Source: Dysosmobacter sp. (lineage in GTDB: Bacteria; Bacillota; Clostridia; Oscillospirales; Oscillospiraceae). Taken from it: a DNA stretch of 48,851 nt. Positions 8,191-16,547 of this stretch are shown here, piece by piece. A program made the position numbers and the translations under genes. Location: NCBI GenBank assembly GCA_022778785.1, contig JALFSO010000045.1:1-48851 (forward strand), given 5' to 3'. Each line of letters starts with the position of its first letter. Within the stretch, counting starts at the first letter, position 1. Under the pieces are notes generated by a model, which saw nothing but the letters and a program-made list of their open reading frames with translations, was not told where the DNA came from and made no database searches.

Positions 8191-8871
8191 ATGAGCGAAA
8201 CGAAGAAAATCAAGCTGTCGGAGCGGACGGCAGACCGCCTGTATGAGATGATCGCGGAGGAGAAGATCTATCCTCCCGGCAGCAAGCTGCCCAATGAGAA
8301 TGAGCTGTCCCTGGCGCTGAATGTCAGCCGCACCACCCTTCGGGAGGCCATCTCCTTTTTGGTGGCCCAGGGCGTTCTGGAGATCCGCCGGGGCAAGGGC
8401 ACCTTTGTCTCCCCGGACCTGCCGGAGGAGGCGGTGGATCTGTCGGTGCTGCAGACCATGCACTCCCGGGTCCGGGCCAAGGACCTGTTTGAGATGCGGC
8501 TGATTTTTGAGCCGGCCACCGTGGCGCTGGCCTGCCGCCGGGCCAGCGACGAGGAGCTGGAGGTCATCCGGAAGAAGGCCCTGCGGGTGGAGACCACCGC
8601 AGCTCAGGGAGGAGACTGGGCTTTGGCGGACCAGGAGTTCCACCTGGCGCTCATCAAGGCGTCCCACAATGAGTACATGCGGCGGCTGTATCCCATCATC
8701 AACAGCGCCGTCAACGAGATCATGCAGATCTCCCAGAGCCGGAAGATGATGCAGGACATCGCCCTGCAGGATAACCGGCTGATCCTGGAGTTCCTGCTGG
8801 CCCGGGACAGCGACGGCGCCAGCTACGCCATGAGCATCCATATGAAGCATCTCATCCAGACTCTGGATTGA
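8191..8871 (+). CDS. GntR family regulator, FadR subfamily (FCD domain)
   Basis: This 226-residue regulator has an N-terminal winged helix containing YPPGSKLPNENELSLALNVS and TTLREAISFLVAQG. A C-terminal all-helical FCD domain follows, with likely metal or ligand residues in DQEFHLALI (about 148-156) and the closing SIHMKHLI. FadR-type proteins bind short operators and release them on binding acyl-CoA or organic acids. ATG 8191 has GGAGGG 8 bases upstream; a TTG at 8155 lacks this. It is divergent from the oxidoreductase operon and a matching operator is present, so it probably controls that operon and itself. Confidence 0.88.
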   Translation: MSETKKIKLSERTADRLYEMIAEEKIYPPGSKLPNENELSLALNVSRTTLREAISFLVAQGVLEIRRGKGTFVSPDLPEEAVDLSVLQTMHSRVRAKDLFEMRLIFEPATVALACRRASDEELEVIRKKALRVETTAAQGGDWALADQEFHLALIKASHNEYMRRLYPIINSAVNEIMQISQSRKMMQDIALQDNRLILEFLLARDSDGASYAMSIHMKHLIQTLD

Positions 8872-9165
8872 GCCTTCCGGCGTCCGTCTCCCCTTTTACA
8901 TCCAAAAATCGCATTCAAAGCGGAAATGCGCCCTTTTCAGCCCCCGCCGGACCCATCCGCGCGGGGGCCTTGTCTCATCCTGTCGGACATCGTCACGCGT
9001 TGTCTGCTATTCACCAGTGATGTCTTTGGTTAGAAAACACAAAAAACTTAAAAATCTTTTAGCATTTCAACGGAATCATTTGTTTGAGTTATACGATTTC
9101 GTTGCTGAAATAAACAATTATTTTTGGCTTATTCACAAATTGTACACAAATTTGGAAAGACCCCC
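8872..9165. other. Intergenic stretch with a terminator and AT-rich sequence
   Basis: No coding potential was found. A hairpin GCCCCCGC (8940-8947) with GCGGGGGC (8961-8968) follows the regulator gene and has a weak T-tract, so it is a probable terminator. The rest (9030-9165) is AT-rich leader up to the promoter at 9166. Confidence 0.6.
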
Positions 9166-9194
9166 TTAACAAATTCGTCGAAAGCGTGTATAAT
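9166..9194 (+). promoter_or_regulatory. SigA-type promoter of the small-protein/cstA operon
   Basis: TTAACA (9166-9171), exactly 17 bases, and a perfect TATAAT (9189-9194). The transcript would carry a leader of about 80 bases. Confidence 0.8.
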
Positions 9195-9278
9195 AACGAA
9201 ATGTGAACGCCCAGATTTTTGTGGTGTTTTTATAAAAAGCAGATGTCTCCGAAGGAAGGGCAGGCAGGGAACTGATTT

Positions 9279-9797
9279 ATGGATATGACCATGCAGGAGC
9301 GGCTGGACAAGCTGCTGAACGCATATTCCCATCATTACGACATCGCACGGGAAGTAACGGTGGACGGCGGTTCTTTTCCCGCCACGGCTTTCTTCTTTCT
9401 CCGGGATGAGAACTATCTTCTCAGCAAGAAGCATGTGCTCAGCGCCGTGGAGAATCACGAATACGTCTATTTCTATCTGACAGAGCATCTGGACGCGCAG
9501 GAAGCGCAGAAGCAGATCTATCTGTCCATGAAGGCGGGCATGAGCAACGTCAAGCCCCACAAGGAGCACATGTCCTCCTTTGTCACACTGGTGATCCTGG
9601 CGGACACCATCGATCCGGAGGCAAAGGCCCTCATCAAAAAGACCCGCTTCCGCAAATACTTTCGGCTGGCACTCCATGGCTGGATGGAGTATCACATAGC
9701 AGCAATGGAAATCTCGACAAACAGCTTCCTTTCCAATCCAGCCGGCAAGGAAGCGCGCAAGCTCCTGGAGAGGAACTTCCCCTCCGGGGAAAAATAA
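9279..9797 (+). CDS. Unknown soluble protein co-encoded with cstA
   Basis: I do not recognise this 172-residue protein. It has no signal peptide or membrane helix. It is rich in aromatic and charged residues, with FFFLRDENYLLSKKHVLS near 38-55 and EHEYVYFY-like strands. A run THxDP-free helix ILADTIDPEAKALIKKTRFRKY precedes a basic C-terminus. The gene sits directly behind a strong promoter and 18 bases before cstA, so the two are one transcript. A role in regulating or sensing for the CstA transporter is an inference from that linkage only. Confidence 0.8.
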   Translation: MDMTMQERLDKLLNAYSHHYDIAREVTVDGGSFPATAFFFLRDENYLLSKKHVLSAVENHEYVYFYLTEHLDAQEAQKQIYLSMKAGMSNVKPHKEHMSSFVTLVILADTIDPEAKALIKKTRFRKYFRLALHGWMEYHIAAMEISTNSFLSNPAGKEARKLLERNFPSGEK

Positions 9798-9815
9798 GAA
9801 GGGAGAGTATATCTA

Positions 9816-11537
9816 ATGAATGGCTTAGTACTGCTCATCATTGGCGTTGCGCTGCTGGCCTGCGGTTACATTTTCTATGGCCGCTGGCTGTGCAAGCAGT
9901 GGGGCGTCGGTGAAACCAACGAAGCTACCCCCGCTCATACCATGGAAGATGGTATCGACTATGTTCCCGCTCCGGCCCCCGTCCTGATGGGCCACCACTT
10001 CTCCTCCATCGCCGGCGCCGGCCCCATCACCGGCCCCATCAGCGCTGCTGGTCTGGGCTTCGGCTGGCTGGCCTGCATGCTGTGGATCGTCATCGGCGGC
10101 ATCTTCGTCGGCGGCGTCCATGACTTCGGCGCCCTGTTCGCCTCCGTCCGTCACGGCGGCCGCTCCATCGGCGAGATCATCTCCGCCAACATGAGCAAGC
10201 GCGCCAAGCGTCTGTTCATCATCTTCGCTTACCTGACCCTGATCCTGGTCGTGGCCGCCTTCGCCTCCATCGTGGCCGGCACCTTCGGTGCCACCTATGT
10301 GGACGGCGCTCTGGATGTTGCCGCTTCCACCAGCCAGGCCCGCGTTGCCATGGTGTCCATCCTGTTCATTCTGATTGCCATCGTCTTCGGCTTCTGCGTC
10401 TATCGCCGCAACGCTCCCATGAGCATCGCCTCCGTGGTGGGTGTCGTCGCCATCGTGGCCATCATCGCCATCGGCATGAACTTCCATCCCATCTATCTGT
10501 CCTCCAGCACCTGGATGTACATCGTTGGTCTGTACATCGTCATCGCTTCCGTCACTCCCGTGTGGATCCTGCTGCAGCCCCGTGACTATCTGTCCTCCTT
10601 CCTGCTGTACGCCATGCTGGCTCTGGCTGTGGTGGCCGTATTTATGGCCCATCCCTCCATGGACAGCCTGCCCGTGATCCAGTCCGCTGAGTCCACTTCC
10701 CCCGTGTTCCCCGTGCTGTTCACCACCATCGCCTGCGGCGCCTGCTCCGGCTTCCACTCTCTGGTGTCCTCCGGCACCACTGCCAAGCAGCTGGATAAGG
10801 AAAAGGATGCCCGTCCCATCGCTTACGGCGGCATGCTGCTGGAGTGCGTCCTGGCCATCCTGACCCTGTGCGCTGTTGCTTATGCTTACAGCTGGAACGC
10901 TGCCAACCCCGATTCCGCTCTGAAGGGCGCTACCGCCATCTTCGGCGGCGGCATCGCCGGCATGATCGATCCCAGCCGCGGCGCCACCTATGACATTCTG
11001 TACACTCTGCTGGTCCTGACCTACTCCGCTTTCTGCCTGACCTCTCTGGATACCGCCACCCGTCTGGCCCGTTTCATGTTCCAGGAGTTCTGGCTGGACG
11101 GCTCCAAGGGTGAGACTCCCGAGACCGTCACCGGCTACAAGAAGGTCCTGACCAATCCCCTGGTCGCCACCCTCATCACCGTGGTTCTGGGCATTGCCCT
11201 CGGCATGCACGGCTATGCCAAGATCTGGGCGCTGTTCGGCTCCGCCAACCAGCTGCTGGCTGCTCTGGGCCTGCTGGCTGTGGCTACCTGGCTGGGCAAC
11301 ATCGGCAAGAACAACAAGATGTTCCTCATCCCCATGGCCTTCATGCTGTGCGTCACCATCGCCTCTCTGATCATCAACACCATCCAGCAGGCCGGTAAGA
11401 TCACTGCCGGCGGTGCTGACTGGGGCGCTTATGCGCAGGTCATCCTGGGCGTTCTGCTGGTGGTCCTGGCTGTCATTCTGGCCATTGAGGGCATTGCTAC
11501 CATCGGCAATCAGCGCAAGAAGGCTGCTGCGAAGTAA
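9816..11537 (+). CDS. cstA: Carbon starvation protein A (CstA) transporter
   Basis: This 573-residue protein has about 15 membrane segments. The CstA hallmark region HHFSSIAGAGPITGPI appears near residues 64-79, followed by GGVHDFGALFASVRHGGRSIGEI. CstA-family proteins import pyruvate or peptides when carbon is scarce. The ATG is preceded by AAGGGAGAG. Codon choice is strikingly uniform, dominated by C-ending and CTG/GGC codons, which suggests strong expression. It is followed by a strong terminator. Pyruvate uptake would feed the ferredoxin-linked 2-oxoacid metabolism seen nearby, but the substrate is inferred. Confidence 0.93.
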   Translation: MNGLVLLIIGVALLACGYIFYGRWLCKQWGVGETNEATPAHTMEDGIDYVPAPAPVLMGHHFSSIAGAGPITGPISAAGLGFGWLACMLWIVIGGIFVGGVHDFGALFASVRHGGRSIGEIISANMSKRAKRLFIIFAYLTLILVVAAFASIVAGTFGATYVDGALDVAASTSQARVAMVSILFILIAIVFGFCVYRRNAPMSIASVVGVVAIVAIIAIGMNFHPIYLSSSTWMYIVGLYIVIASVTPVWILLQPRDYLSSFLLYAMLALAVVAVFMAHPSMDSLPVIQSAESTSPVFPVLFTTIACGACSGFHSLVSSGTTAKQLDKEKDARPIAYGGMLLECVLAILTLCAVAYAYSWNAANPDSALKGATAIFGGGIAGMIDPSRGATYDILYTLLVLTYSAFCLTSLDTATRLARFMFQEFWLDGSKGETPETVTGYKKVLTNPLVATLITVVLGIALGMHGYAKIWALFGSANQLLAALGLLAVATWLGNIGKNNKMFLIPMAFMLCVTIASLIINTIQQAGKITAGGADWGAYAQVILGVLLVVLAVILAIEGIATIGNQRKKAAAK

Positions 11538-11590
11538 GCAGTCTCCTCTGTGTCAAACGGCAGAGTTTTGCCAGTCTCCGCTGTTGTGAA

Positions 11591-11627
11591 GACACCCCGC
11601 TCCTTGGGAGCGGGGTGTCTTTTTTTT
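11591..11627 (+). terminator. Rho-independent terminator after cstA
   Basis: GACACCCCGCTCC pairs with GAGCGGGGTGTC, followed by eight Ts. Confidence 0.92.
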
Positions 11628-11761
11628 GCGCGGGACCGGAGCTGTCCTTCTGTCGGTTTTGGAAATTTTTCGTTGAAAAGGGCGGGTACATATTTTTCAG
11701 ACGGCAGCGCACAATAGAGTGCGGCGAAAGCCAACATTTCATCGTCAGGAGGAATTGAATC

Positions 11762-11953
11762 ATGGCCATCGATAAGACCAATGACGGCTGCACCTGCACC
11801 CCCAACCAGAGCATCAAATGCACCGTCACCAGCTGCGTCAACCACTGCCAGGACACCGATTACTGCGGCCTGAACAGCATCACCGTGGGCACCCACGAGA
11901 CCAATCCCACGCAGGTCCAGTGCACCGACTGCGAGAGCTTTAAGCTGAAGTAA
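11762..11953 (+). CDS. DUF1540 cysteine-rich small protein
   Basis: This 63-residue protein has eight cysteines in the DUF1540 pattern: TVTSCVNHCQDTDYC near the middle, then NSITVG and CTDCESF. DUF1540 proteins are small, probably metal-binding, and often expressed in sporulating Clostridia; their function is unknown. GGAGGA precedes the ATG. The gene has its own upstream region, since the cstA terminator lies 135 bases before it. Confidence 0.88.
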   Translation: MAIDKTNDGCTCTPNQSIKCTVTSCVNHCQDTDYCGLNSITVGTHETNPTQVQCTDCESFKLK

Positions 11954-12091
11954 CGGCTGCACAGGAGGGGCGTGGCTCCGTTGCTTTCCGCTGCCTGCGG
12001 CGGCTGCCCTCTCGGCGAGGGAGCCGCCCCTCCGTCTGCTCTTCCGGCTGTCGGGGCGCCCGATTTACATATTCCAGAGAGGGGGCCTTTT

Positions 12092-12445
12092 ATGACATCA
12101 CCCTGGCGGGCACGGATCGCCGGTGCGGCGGCGGGGCTGGCCAACGGCCTGTTCGGCGGCGGGGGCGGCATGGTCTTTCTCCCGCTGATGAGCCGGGAGA
12201 AGGCACTGGACCGCCGCCAGCTGTTTGCCACCTGCGTGGGCGTCATCTTTCCGGTGTGCGCAGTCTCCGCCGCCGTCTATTTCCTGCGGGCGAAGCTGTC
12301 GCTGACAGAGGCCCTGCCCTATCTTCTGGGCGGACTGGCCGGGGGATGGCTGGGGGGAAAACTGTACGGAAAGGTCTCCACCAAAGTGCTGAAGTGGGTC
12401 TTTGCCGGCTTCCTCTTTTACGCGGGGGTGAAGTATCTGCTGTGA
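12092..12445 (+). CDS. TauE/SafE family transporter, first half
   Basis: This 117-residue membrane protein contains GAAAGLANGLFGGGGGMVFLPLM, the glycine-rich first helix of TauE/SafE sulfite or organosulfonate exporters. Four helices are visible, half the usual size. ATG 12092 is behind AGAGAGGGGG. An earlier GTG at 11972 would prepend a proline-rich non-membrane stretch and is not supported. The gene overlaps the next by GTGA, and together they restore one full-length transporter. Confidence 0.82.
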   Translation: MTSPWRARIAGAAAGLANGLFGGGGGMVFLPLMSREKALDRRQLFATCVGVIFPVCAVSAAVYFLRAKLSLTEALPYLLGGLAGGWLGGKLYGKVSTKVLKWVFAGFLFYAGVKYLL

Positions 12446-12804
12446 GCTGGCTGCTATCCTTTCTCTGCGGACTGGCGGCGGGCACCATCTCCGCCTGGGG
12501 CGTGGGCGGCGGAACGCTGCTTCTGCTGGTGATGACCCTGTTTCTGAACGTGGACCAGCGGACGGCTCAGGGCATCAACCTGCTGTTTTTTCTGCCCACC
12601 GCCGCCTCCGCACTGCTGTGCCACTGGAAAAATGGCTATCTTCACAAGCCCACGCTAAAAGCCGCTGTCCCGGCGGCGGTCATCGCCGCCCTGCTGGGTG
12701 CCTGGGTCGCCACCAGTCTGGATGTGGATGTGCTGCGGAAGCCCTTCGGTGTGTATCTGCTGCTGTCCGGTGTGCTGCTGCTGTGGCCGAAGCGAGAAAA
12801 CTGA
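12442..12804 (+). CDS. TauE/SafE family transporter, second half
   Basis: This 120-residue membrane protein starts at a GTG overlapping the previous stop codon (GTGA). It repeats the family signature as GTISAWGVGGGTLLLLVMTLFL and has about four helices. TauE/SafE proteins arise from an internal duplication, and here each repeat is a separate gene. Translational coupling should give equal amounts for a heterodimer. Sulfite, sulfonates or other small anions are possible substrates; the sequence does not decide. Confidence 0.82.
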   Translation: MSWLLSFLCGLAAGTISAWGVGGGTLLLLVMTLFLNVDQRTAQGINLLFFLPTAASALLCHWKNGYLHKPTLKAAVPAAVIAALLGAWVATSLDVDVLRKPFGVYLLLSGVLLLWPKREN

Positions 12805-12829
12805 CCTGTCCGTGGGACAGGTCAGTTTT
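12797..12829. terminator. Bidirectional terminator between TauE/SafE and htrA
   Basis: AAAACTGACCTGTCC-GTG-GGACAGGTCAGTTTT is a near-perfect inverted repeat with A/T tracts on both sides, serving the two convergent transcripts. Confidence 0.9.
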
Positions 12830-12833
12830 GCTA

Positions 12834-14099
12834 TTACGATATGATCTCCAGCAGATCCAGAACCACGGTGAGATATGCGTCCTCCCGCCAGATGGTCAGC
12901 TCCAGCTGGTCGCCGATGTTCAGCCCCCGGCGGATCCGCAGCAGGTCCTGGCTGGTCTTGACGGACTCGCCGTTGGCGGAGACGATATAGTCCCCCACCT
13001 GGACGCCGGCCCGGTCCGCCGCGGTGCCCTCCATCACACTGACCACCTCAATGCCCACCGTGCCGTCGGGCAGGATGTCGCCCAGCTGGCTGACGCTGAC
13101 ACCGATCTGGGGCTCCCGTCTCGCCTCGCCGAAGGCCAGCAGATCGTTGACAATGTCGCACATGGAGGCGGAGGGAATGGCGAAGCCCAGTCCCTCTACG
13201 CTGGAGAAGGAGGAGCTCATCTTGATGGTGTTGATGCCCACCACCTGGCCGTAACAGTTGATCAGCGGGCCGCCGGAGTTGCCGGAATTCAGGGCGGCGT
13301 TGGTCTGCACCAGATTCATGGTCCGGCCGTCCACGCTGACGCTGCGGCTGATGGCGGAGACGATGCCGTCCGTGAACGTGCCCCGCAGCTCCACGCCCAG
13401 GGGATTGCCGATGGCGTAGACCTTGTCTCCCACGATCAGGGCATCCGAGCTGCCGATCTCCGCTGCGGGCAGGTCCTGTCCGTCGATCTTCAGCACCGCC
13501 AGGTCATTGTCCCGGTCTCCGGCCACGTAGGAGCCGGCATAGACCATGTCGTCCGCCAGGATCACCTTGCAGCTATTGCTCCCCTCCACCACGTGGTAGT
13601 TGGTGAGGAGATAGCCGTCGGAGGTGAAGATGACGCCGGTGCCGATGGCGGAGCCCTTGTCCAGCTGGACCTGGATGGTCACCACGGCAGGGTTCACCAG
13701 CCGGTAGATCTCCTGGGCCGTTAGCTCCGGCCCATGGTCCGGCGCCATCCGGAGCGACACATTTCCCTCCGGCTCCCAGACCGACAGATGCACGCCCTGG
13801 TCGACACTCTCCTCATCATAGCTGAAATAGAAGTTCTCCGGCATCTCCGGCTGATGGCTTTTCTGCCACAGCCAGGCCGTCGCCGACAGGCCCGCCACGA
13901 TGGCGGCGCAGACGAGAAAGATCCACAGCCCCGTCTTTTTCCGCCGTTTTGGTGGCGGTGTCACCCACCGCACCCGTCCCGGCAGAGGCCGGTCCTGGAC
14001 GTAGGTCTCCACCACTTCCTGAACAGGCAGCTGGAAGGTCTCCACGATCTCCCGTGGGTCTCGCTCCTCCGGCGTCCGGTTCGTCATCTCCTGGTCCAT
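12834..14099 (-). CDS. htrA: Membrane-anchored HtrA/DegP-type serine protease with PDZ domain
   Basis: This 421-residue protease has a cytoplasmic tail and one membrane helix at about 58-78. The trypsin-like domain carries a complete triad: H169 in TNYHVVE, D199 in DRDNDLAVL, S275 in NSGNSGGPL. A C-terminal PDZ domain spans about 325-410, with GVQVGDYIVSANG. Such proteases degrade or refold damaged proteins outside the membrane. The start overlaps the histidine kinase stop by one base (TGATG), so it is the third gene of a regulator-kinase-protease operon, as expected for an envelope-stress response. Confidence 0.93.
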   Translation of the reverse strand: MDQEMTNRTPEERDPREIVETFQLPVQEVVETYVQDRPLPGRVRWVTPPPKRRKKTGLWIFLVCAAIVAGLSATAWLWQKSHQPEMPENFYFSYDEESVDQGVHLSVWEPEGNVSLRMAPDHGPELTAQEIYRLVNPAVVTIQVQLDKGSAIGTGVIFTSDGYLLTNYHVVEGSNSCKVILADDMVYAGSYVAGDRDNDLAVLKIDGQDLPAAEIGSSDALIVGDKVYAIGNPLGVELRGTFTDGIVSAISRSVSVDGRTMNLVQTNAALNSGNSGGPLINCYGQVVGINTIKMSSSFSSVEGLGFAIPSASMCDIVNDLLAFGEARREPQIGVSVSQLGDILPDGTVGIEVVSVMEGTAADRAGVQVGDYIVSANGESVKTSQDLLRIRRGLNIGDQLELTIWREDAYLTVVLDLLEIIS

Positions 14100-15547
14100 C
14101 AGTTCCCCCGTTCCTCTTCCCGCAGAGAGAACGTGAAGGTGGTGATTCCGTTCTCACTGGTGACGTTGATCTTTTCCTTGTGCTGCTCCAGAATGGTCTT
14201 GACGATATAGAGGCCCAGGCCCACGCCGTCCTTGTCCTCGCTGCGGGACTTGTCGCTCTTGTGGAACCGCTCGAACAGCAGCGGCAGCTCCTCCGCCGGG
14301 ATGGTCTCGCCCTGGTTCCGCACCGTCACCAGCGCCTTGCCGTCGATGGTGGTGACGCCCAGATACAGCGTGGAGCCGGGGGTTGCGAATTTGGCGGCGT
14401 TCTCCAGCAGATTGTAGATGACCTGGGTGATCATGTCGTTGTCGCCCAGCACCAGAATGGGCACGTCGGGAATATCTGCCTCCACGTCCAGATCCCGGTC
14501 GGTGATCTTCTTCTCCATGGAGATCAGCACCCGGCGCATACTCTCGCACAGGTCGAAATGATTGCCGTTTTTCAGGGGGTCCATGGCCTGGAGCTGGCTG
14601 ACGTCCAGCATCCGCCGCACCAGACGGCTCAGGCGGCGGCTCTCGTCGGAGATGATCTGCAAATACTGCCGCTCGTTCTCCGGCGGGATGGTGCCGTCCA
14701 GAATGCCGTCGGTGTAGCCGGCGATGGTGGTCATGGGGGTCTTCAGCTCATGGGAGATATTGGCGATGAACTCCCGGCGCTGCCGCTCCGTCTGCTGGAG
14801 GGACTCCGCCATGTTGTTGAAGGAGACCGCCAGCTCTCCCACCTCGTCATTGCGGCCATAGTCCCGCATGCGGATGTCAAAGTCTCCGGCGGCGAACTGC
14901 CGGGTGGCCTGTGCCATCTCCCGGATGGGCTGGACCAGGCGCATGGTGGTGACGGAGGAGGCCATGAAGGCGATCATCAGCACCGCCAGGGATGTCATGA
15001 TGAACAGTCCCGCGAAGCCCCGCCACATGGTGTCCAGTGGAAGGGTTCCTGCCACGGCGTAGACCACGCCTACGACGCCTATGTCCCCCAGTGCGGCGGG
15101 CACGCCCACGATGATCCGCTTCTCCGGATACACTCCGTCCAGACTGCTGCGGCTGGAGCAGCTGCCCTTGGACAGCACCGTCTCCGTCAGGTTCTGGGGC
15201 ACCATGACGGTCTTCCCGGCCAGACTGGCGTCCGTGGACAGCAGGACATTGCCGTCGGTGTCGCAGATGAGGAAATCCACGTCCGACACGCTGGCGGCAA
15301 AGGAGGCCAGCTTCTGGAATTCGTCCTCGTTGAGGAAGCGGTTGTTCTGCAGATAATGGGCGGACAGGGACGCCACCGTTTTTGCCCGGACCAGAAGCTC
15401 CTCGCTCCGCTGCTGGCGGACATAGTTGTAGCTCAGGGAAAAGAAAGAGGCGCCCAGCAGCGCCAGTGTCAGCAGCACCATGCCCGCCGTGACGAACAGC
15501 TGCCGCCAGTACAGCCCCTGAAATCTGCGGCTGATCCTTTCTCTCAT
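14099..15547 (-). CDS. Envelope sensor histidine kinase (HAMP, HisKA, HATPase_c)
   Basis: This 482-residue kinase has a first membrane helix at about 18-40, an extracytoplasmic sensor of roughly 130 residues and a second helix near 178-200. A HAMP segment with IREMAQATRQFAAGDFDIRM follows. H266 in ISHELKTPMTTIAG is the phosphoacceptor. ATP-binding boxes are NLLENAAKFA (N box) and DGVGLGLYIVK (G box). It should phosphorylate the response regulator encoded 91 bases upstream. The extracytoplasmic part resembles a PAS/sCache-like fold, but its signal is unknown. Confidence 0.92.
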   Translation of the reverse strand: MRERISRRFQGLYWRQLFVTAGMVLLTLALLGASFFSLSYNYVRQQRSEELLVRAKTVASLSAHYLQNNRFLNEDEFQKLASFAASVSDVDFLICDTDGNVLLSTDASLAGKTVMVPQNLTETVLSKGSCSSRSSLDGVYPEKRIIVGVPAALGDIGVVGVVYAVAGTLPLDTMWRGFAGLFIMTSLAVLMIAFMASSVTTMRLVQPIREMAQATRQFAAGDFDIRMRDYGRNDEVGELAVSFNNMAESLQQTERQRREFIANISHELKTPMTTIAGYTDGILDGTIPPENERQYLQIISDESRRLSRLVRRMLDVSQLQAMDPLKNGNHFDLCESMRRVLISMEKKITDRDLDVEADIPDVPILVLGDNDMITQVIYNLLENAAKFATPGSTLYLGVTTIDGKALVTVRNQGETIPAEELPLLFERFHKSDKSRSEDKDGVGLGLYIVKTILEQHKEKINVTSENGITTFTFSLREEERGN

Positions 15548-15575
15548 ACGCGGTCTCCTTCCACCTCTATGGCCC

Positions 15576-15636
15576 GGCAGCCGAAAAAGCCGCGGCTTTT
15601 CCGGCTGCCTGCCAGTGTCCGCGGCTCCGCCGCGGA
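15576..15636 (-). other. Two hairpins between response regulator and kinase genes
   Basis: GGCAGCCG (15576-15583) pairs with CGGCTGCC (15602-15609) around an inner AAGCCGCGGCTT stem. A second stem, TCCGCGGC-TCC-GCCGCGGA, covers 15618-15636. Neither has a T-tract in the direction of transcription. They fill the 91-base gap and could partly terminate or process the mRNA so that regulator exceeds kinase. Confidence 0.5.
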
Positions 15637-15638
15637 GA

Positions 15639-16346
15639 TCATCCGTTCTTTTCCGCCGACTGGGCGCCCAGCAGCTCGAACTTGTAGCCCACGCCCCAGA
15701 CCGTCTTCAGCGCCCACTGGTCGCTGACGTTCTCGATCTTCTCCCGCAGGCGCTTGATGTGGACGTCCACCGTCCGGCTGTCGCCGAAGTAGTCGAAGCC
15801 CCACACCTCGTCCAGCAGCTGGTTCCGGGTGTACACCCGGTTGGGCGTGGAGGCCAGATGGTACAGCAGCTCCAGCTCCTTGGGAGGCGTGTCGATCTTC
15901 TTACCGTCCACGATCAGCTCATAGGAGTCCAGGTTGATGACCAGCTTGTCGAACACCAGACGCTTCGTGGTGTCATTGGGGATCTCCGTCCGGCGGAGGA
16001 CGGCGTTGATGCGGGCGATCAGCTCCTTCATCTCGAAGGGCTTCACGATGTAGTCGTCGGCGCCCATCTCCAGACCCTGGATGCGGTCAAAGACCTCGCT
16101 CTTGGCCGTCAGCATGATGATGGGCACCTTGCTGGTCTCCCGGATCTTGGCGCACACCGCCCAGCCGTCCATGACCGGCAGCATGATGTCCAGCAGGATC
16201 AGGTCCGGGGCTTCCTTCTGGAATTCCTCAACGGCCTTTCCGCCGTCTCCGGCGATCCGGACATCAAATCCCTCCTTCACCAGGTACATCTGGATCAGAT
16301 CGGAGATGTGCTTGTCGTCCTCCACCACCAAAATATTGCGTGCCAT
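15639..16346 (-). CDS. OmpR/PhoB-family response regulator
   Basis: This 235-residue protein has a receiver domain with acidic D10/D11 and phosphoacceptor D53 in LILLDIMLPVMDG. Switch residues lie in IMLTAKSE, with conserved lysine in YIVKPFE. A winged-helix DNA-binding domain closes the protein with SRTVDVHIKRLREKI and WGVGYKFE. ATG 16346 is preceded by GGGAGGAAA. It heads the operon with the kinase and HtrA protease, and probably activates them under envelope stress. Confidence 0.93.
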   Translation of the reverse strand: MARNILVVEDDKHISDLIQMYLVKEGFDVRIAGDGGKAVEEFQKEAPDLILLDIMLPVMDGWAVCAKIRETSKVPIIMLTAKSEVFDRIQGLEMGADDYIVKPFEMKELIARINAVLRRTEIPNDTTKRLVFDKLVINLDSYELIVDGKKIDTPPKELELLYHLASTPNRVYTRNQLLDEVWGFDYFGDSRTVDVHIKRLREKIENVSDQWALKTVWGVGYKFELLGAQSAEKNG

Positions 16347-16445
16347 GGTCTTTCCTCCCATCTCAGGGGGCCGGTTGGATCCGGCCTCTCTCTGTTTCCG
16401 TCCCCGCCGAGCAGCGGACCCGGCGGAAGTATTCCCAACACTTTC

Positions 16446-16467
16446 ATTATATCCGGTTTTTACCCGG
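16446..16467 (-). promoter_or_regulatory. -10 box and small inverted repeat upstream of the response regulator
   Basis: A minus-strand TATAAT lies at 16446-16451. It is preceded by CCGG-N7-CCGG (16453-16467) in the spacer. No good -35 is seen, which fits an activator-dependent promoter. Confidence 0.45.
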
Positions 16468-16547
16468 AATGTTGAATGGTTTGTAAATTTCCGCCAGAAC
16501 GGCCCGCAGCCGGGCATGTCAGGCGGCGCGGAAGTCCCGAAATGCTC

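Noticed and set aside
9825-11210. 461-codon minus-strand frame inside cstA
   Set aside because: Antisense to an unmistakable CstA; biased codon use in cstA keeps the opposite frame open.
15576-15636. Hairpins between regulator and kinase as a true terminator
   Set aside because: No T-tract follows on the transcribed strand; kept only as possible processing or attenuation stems.
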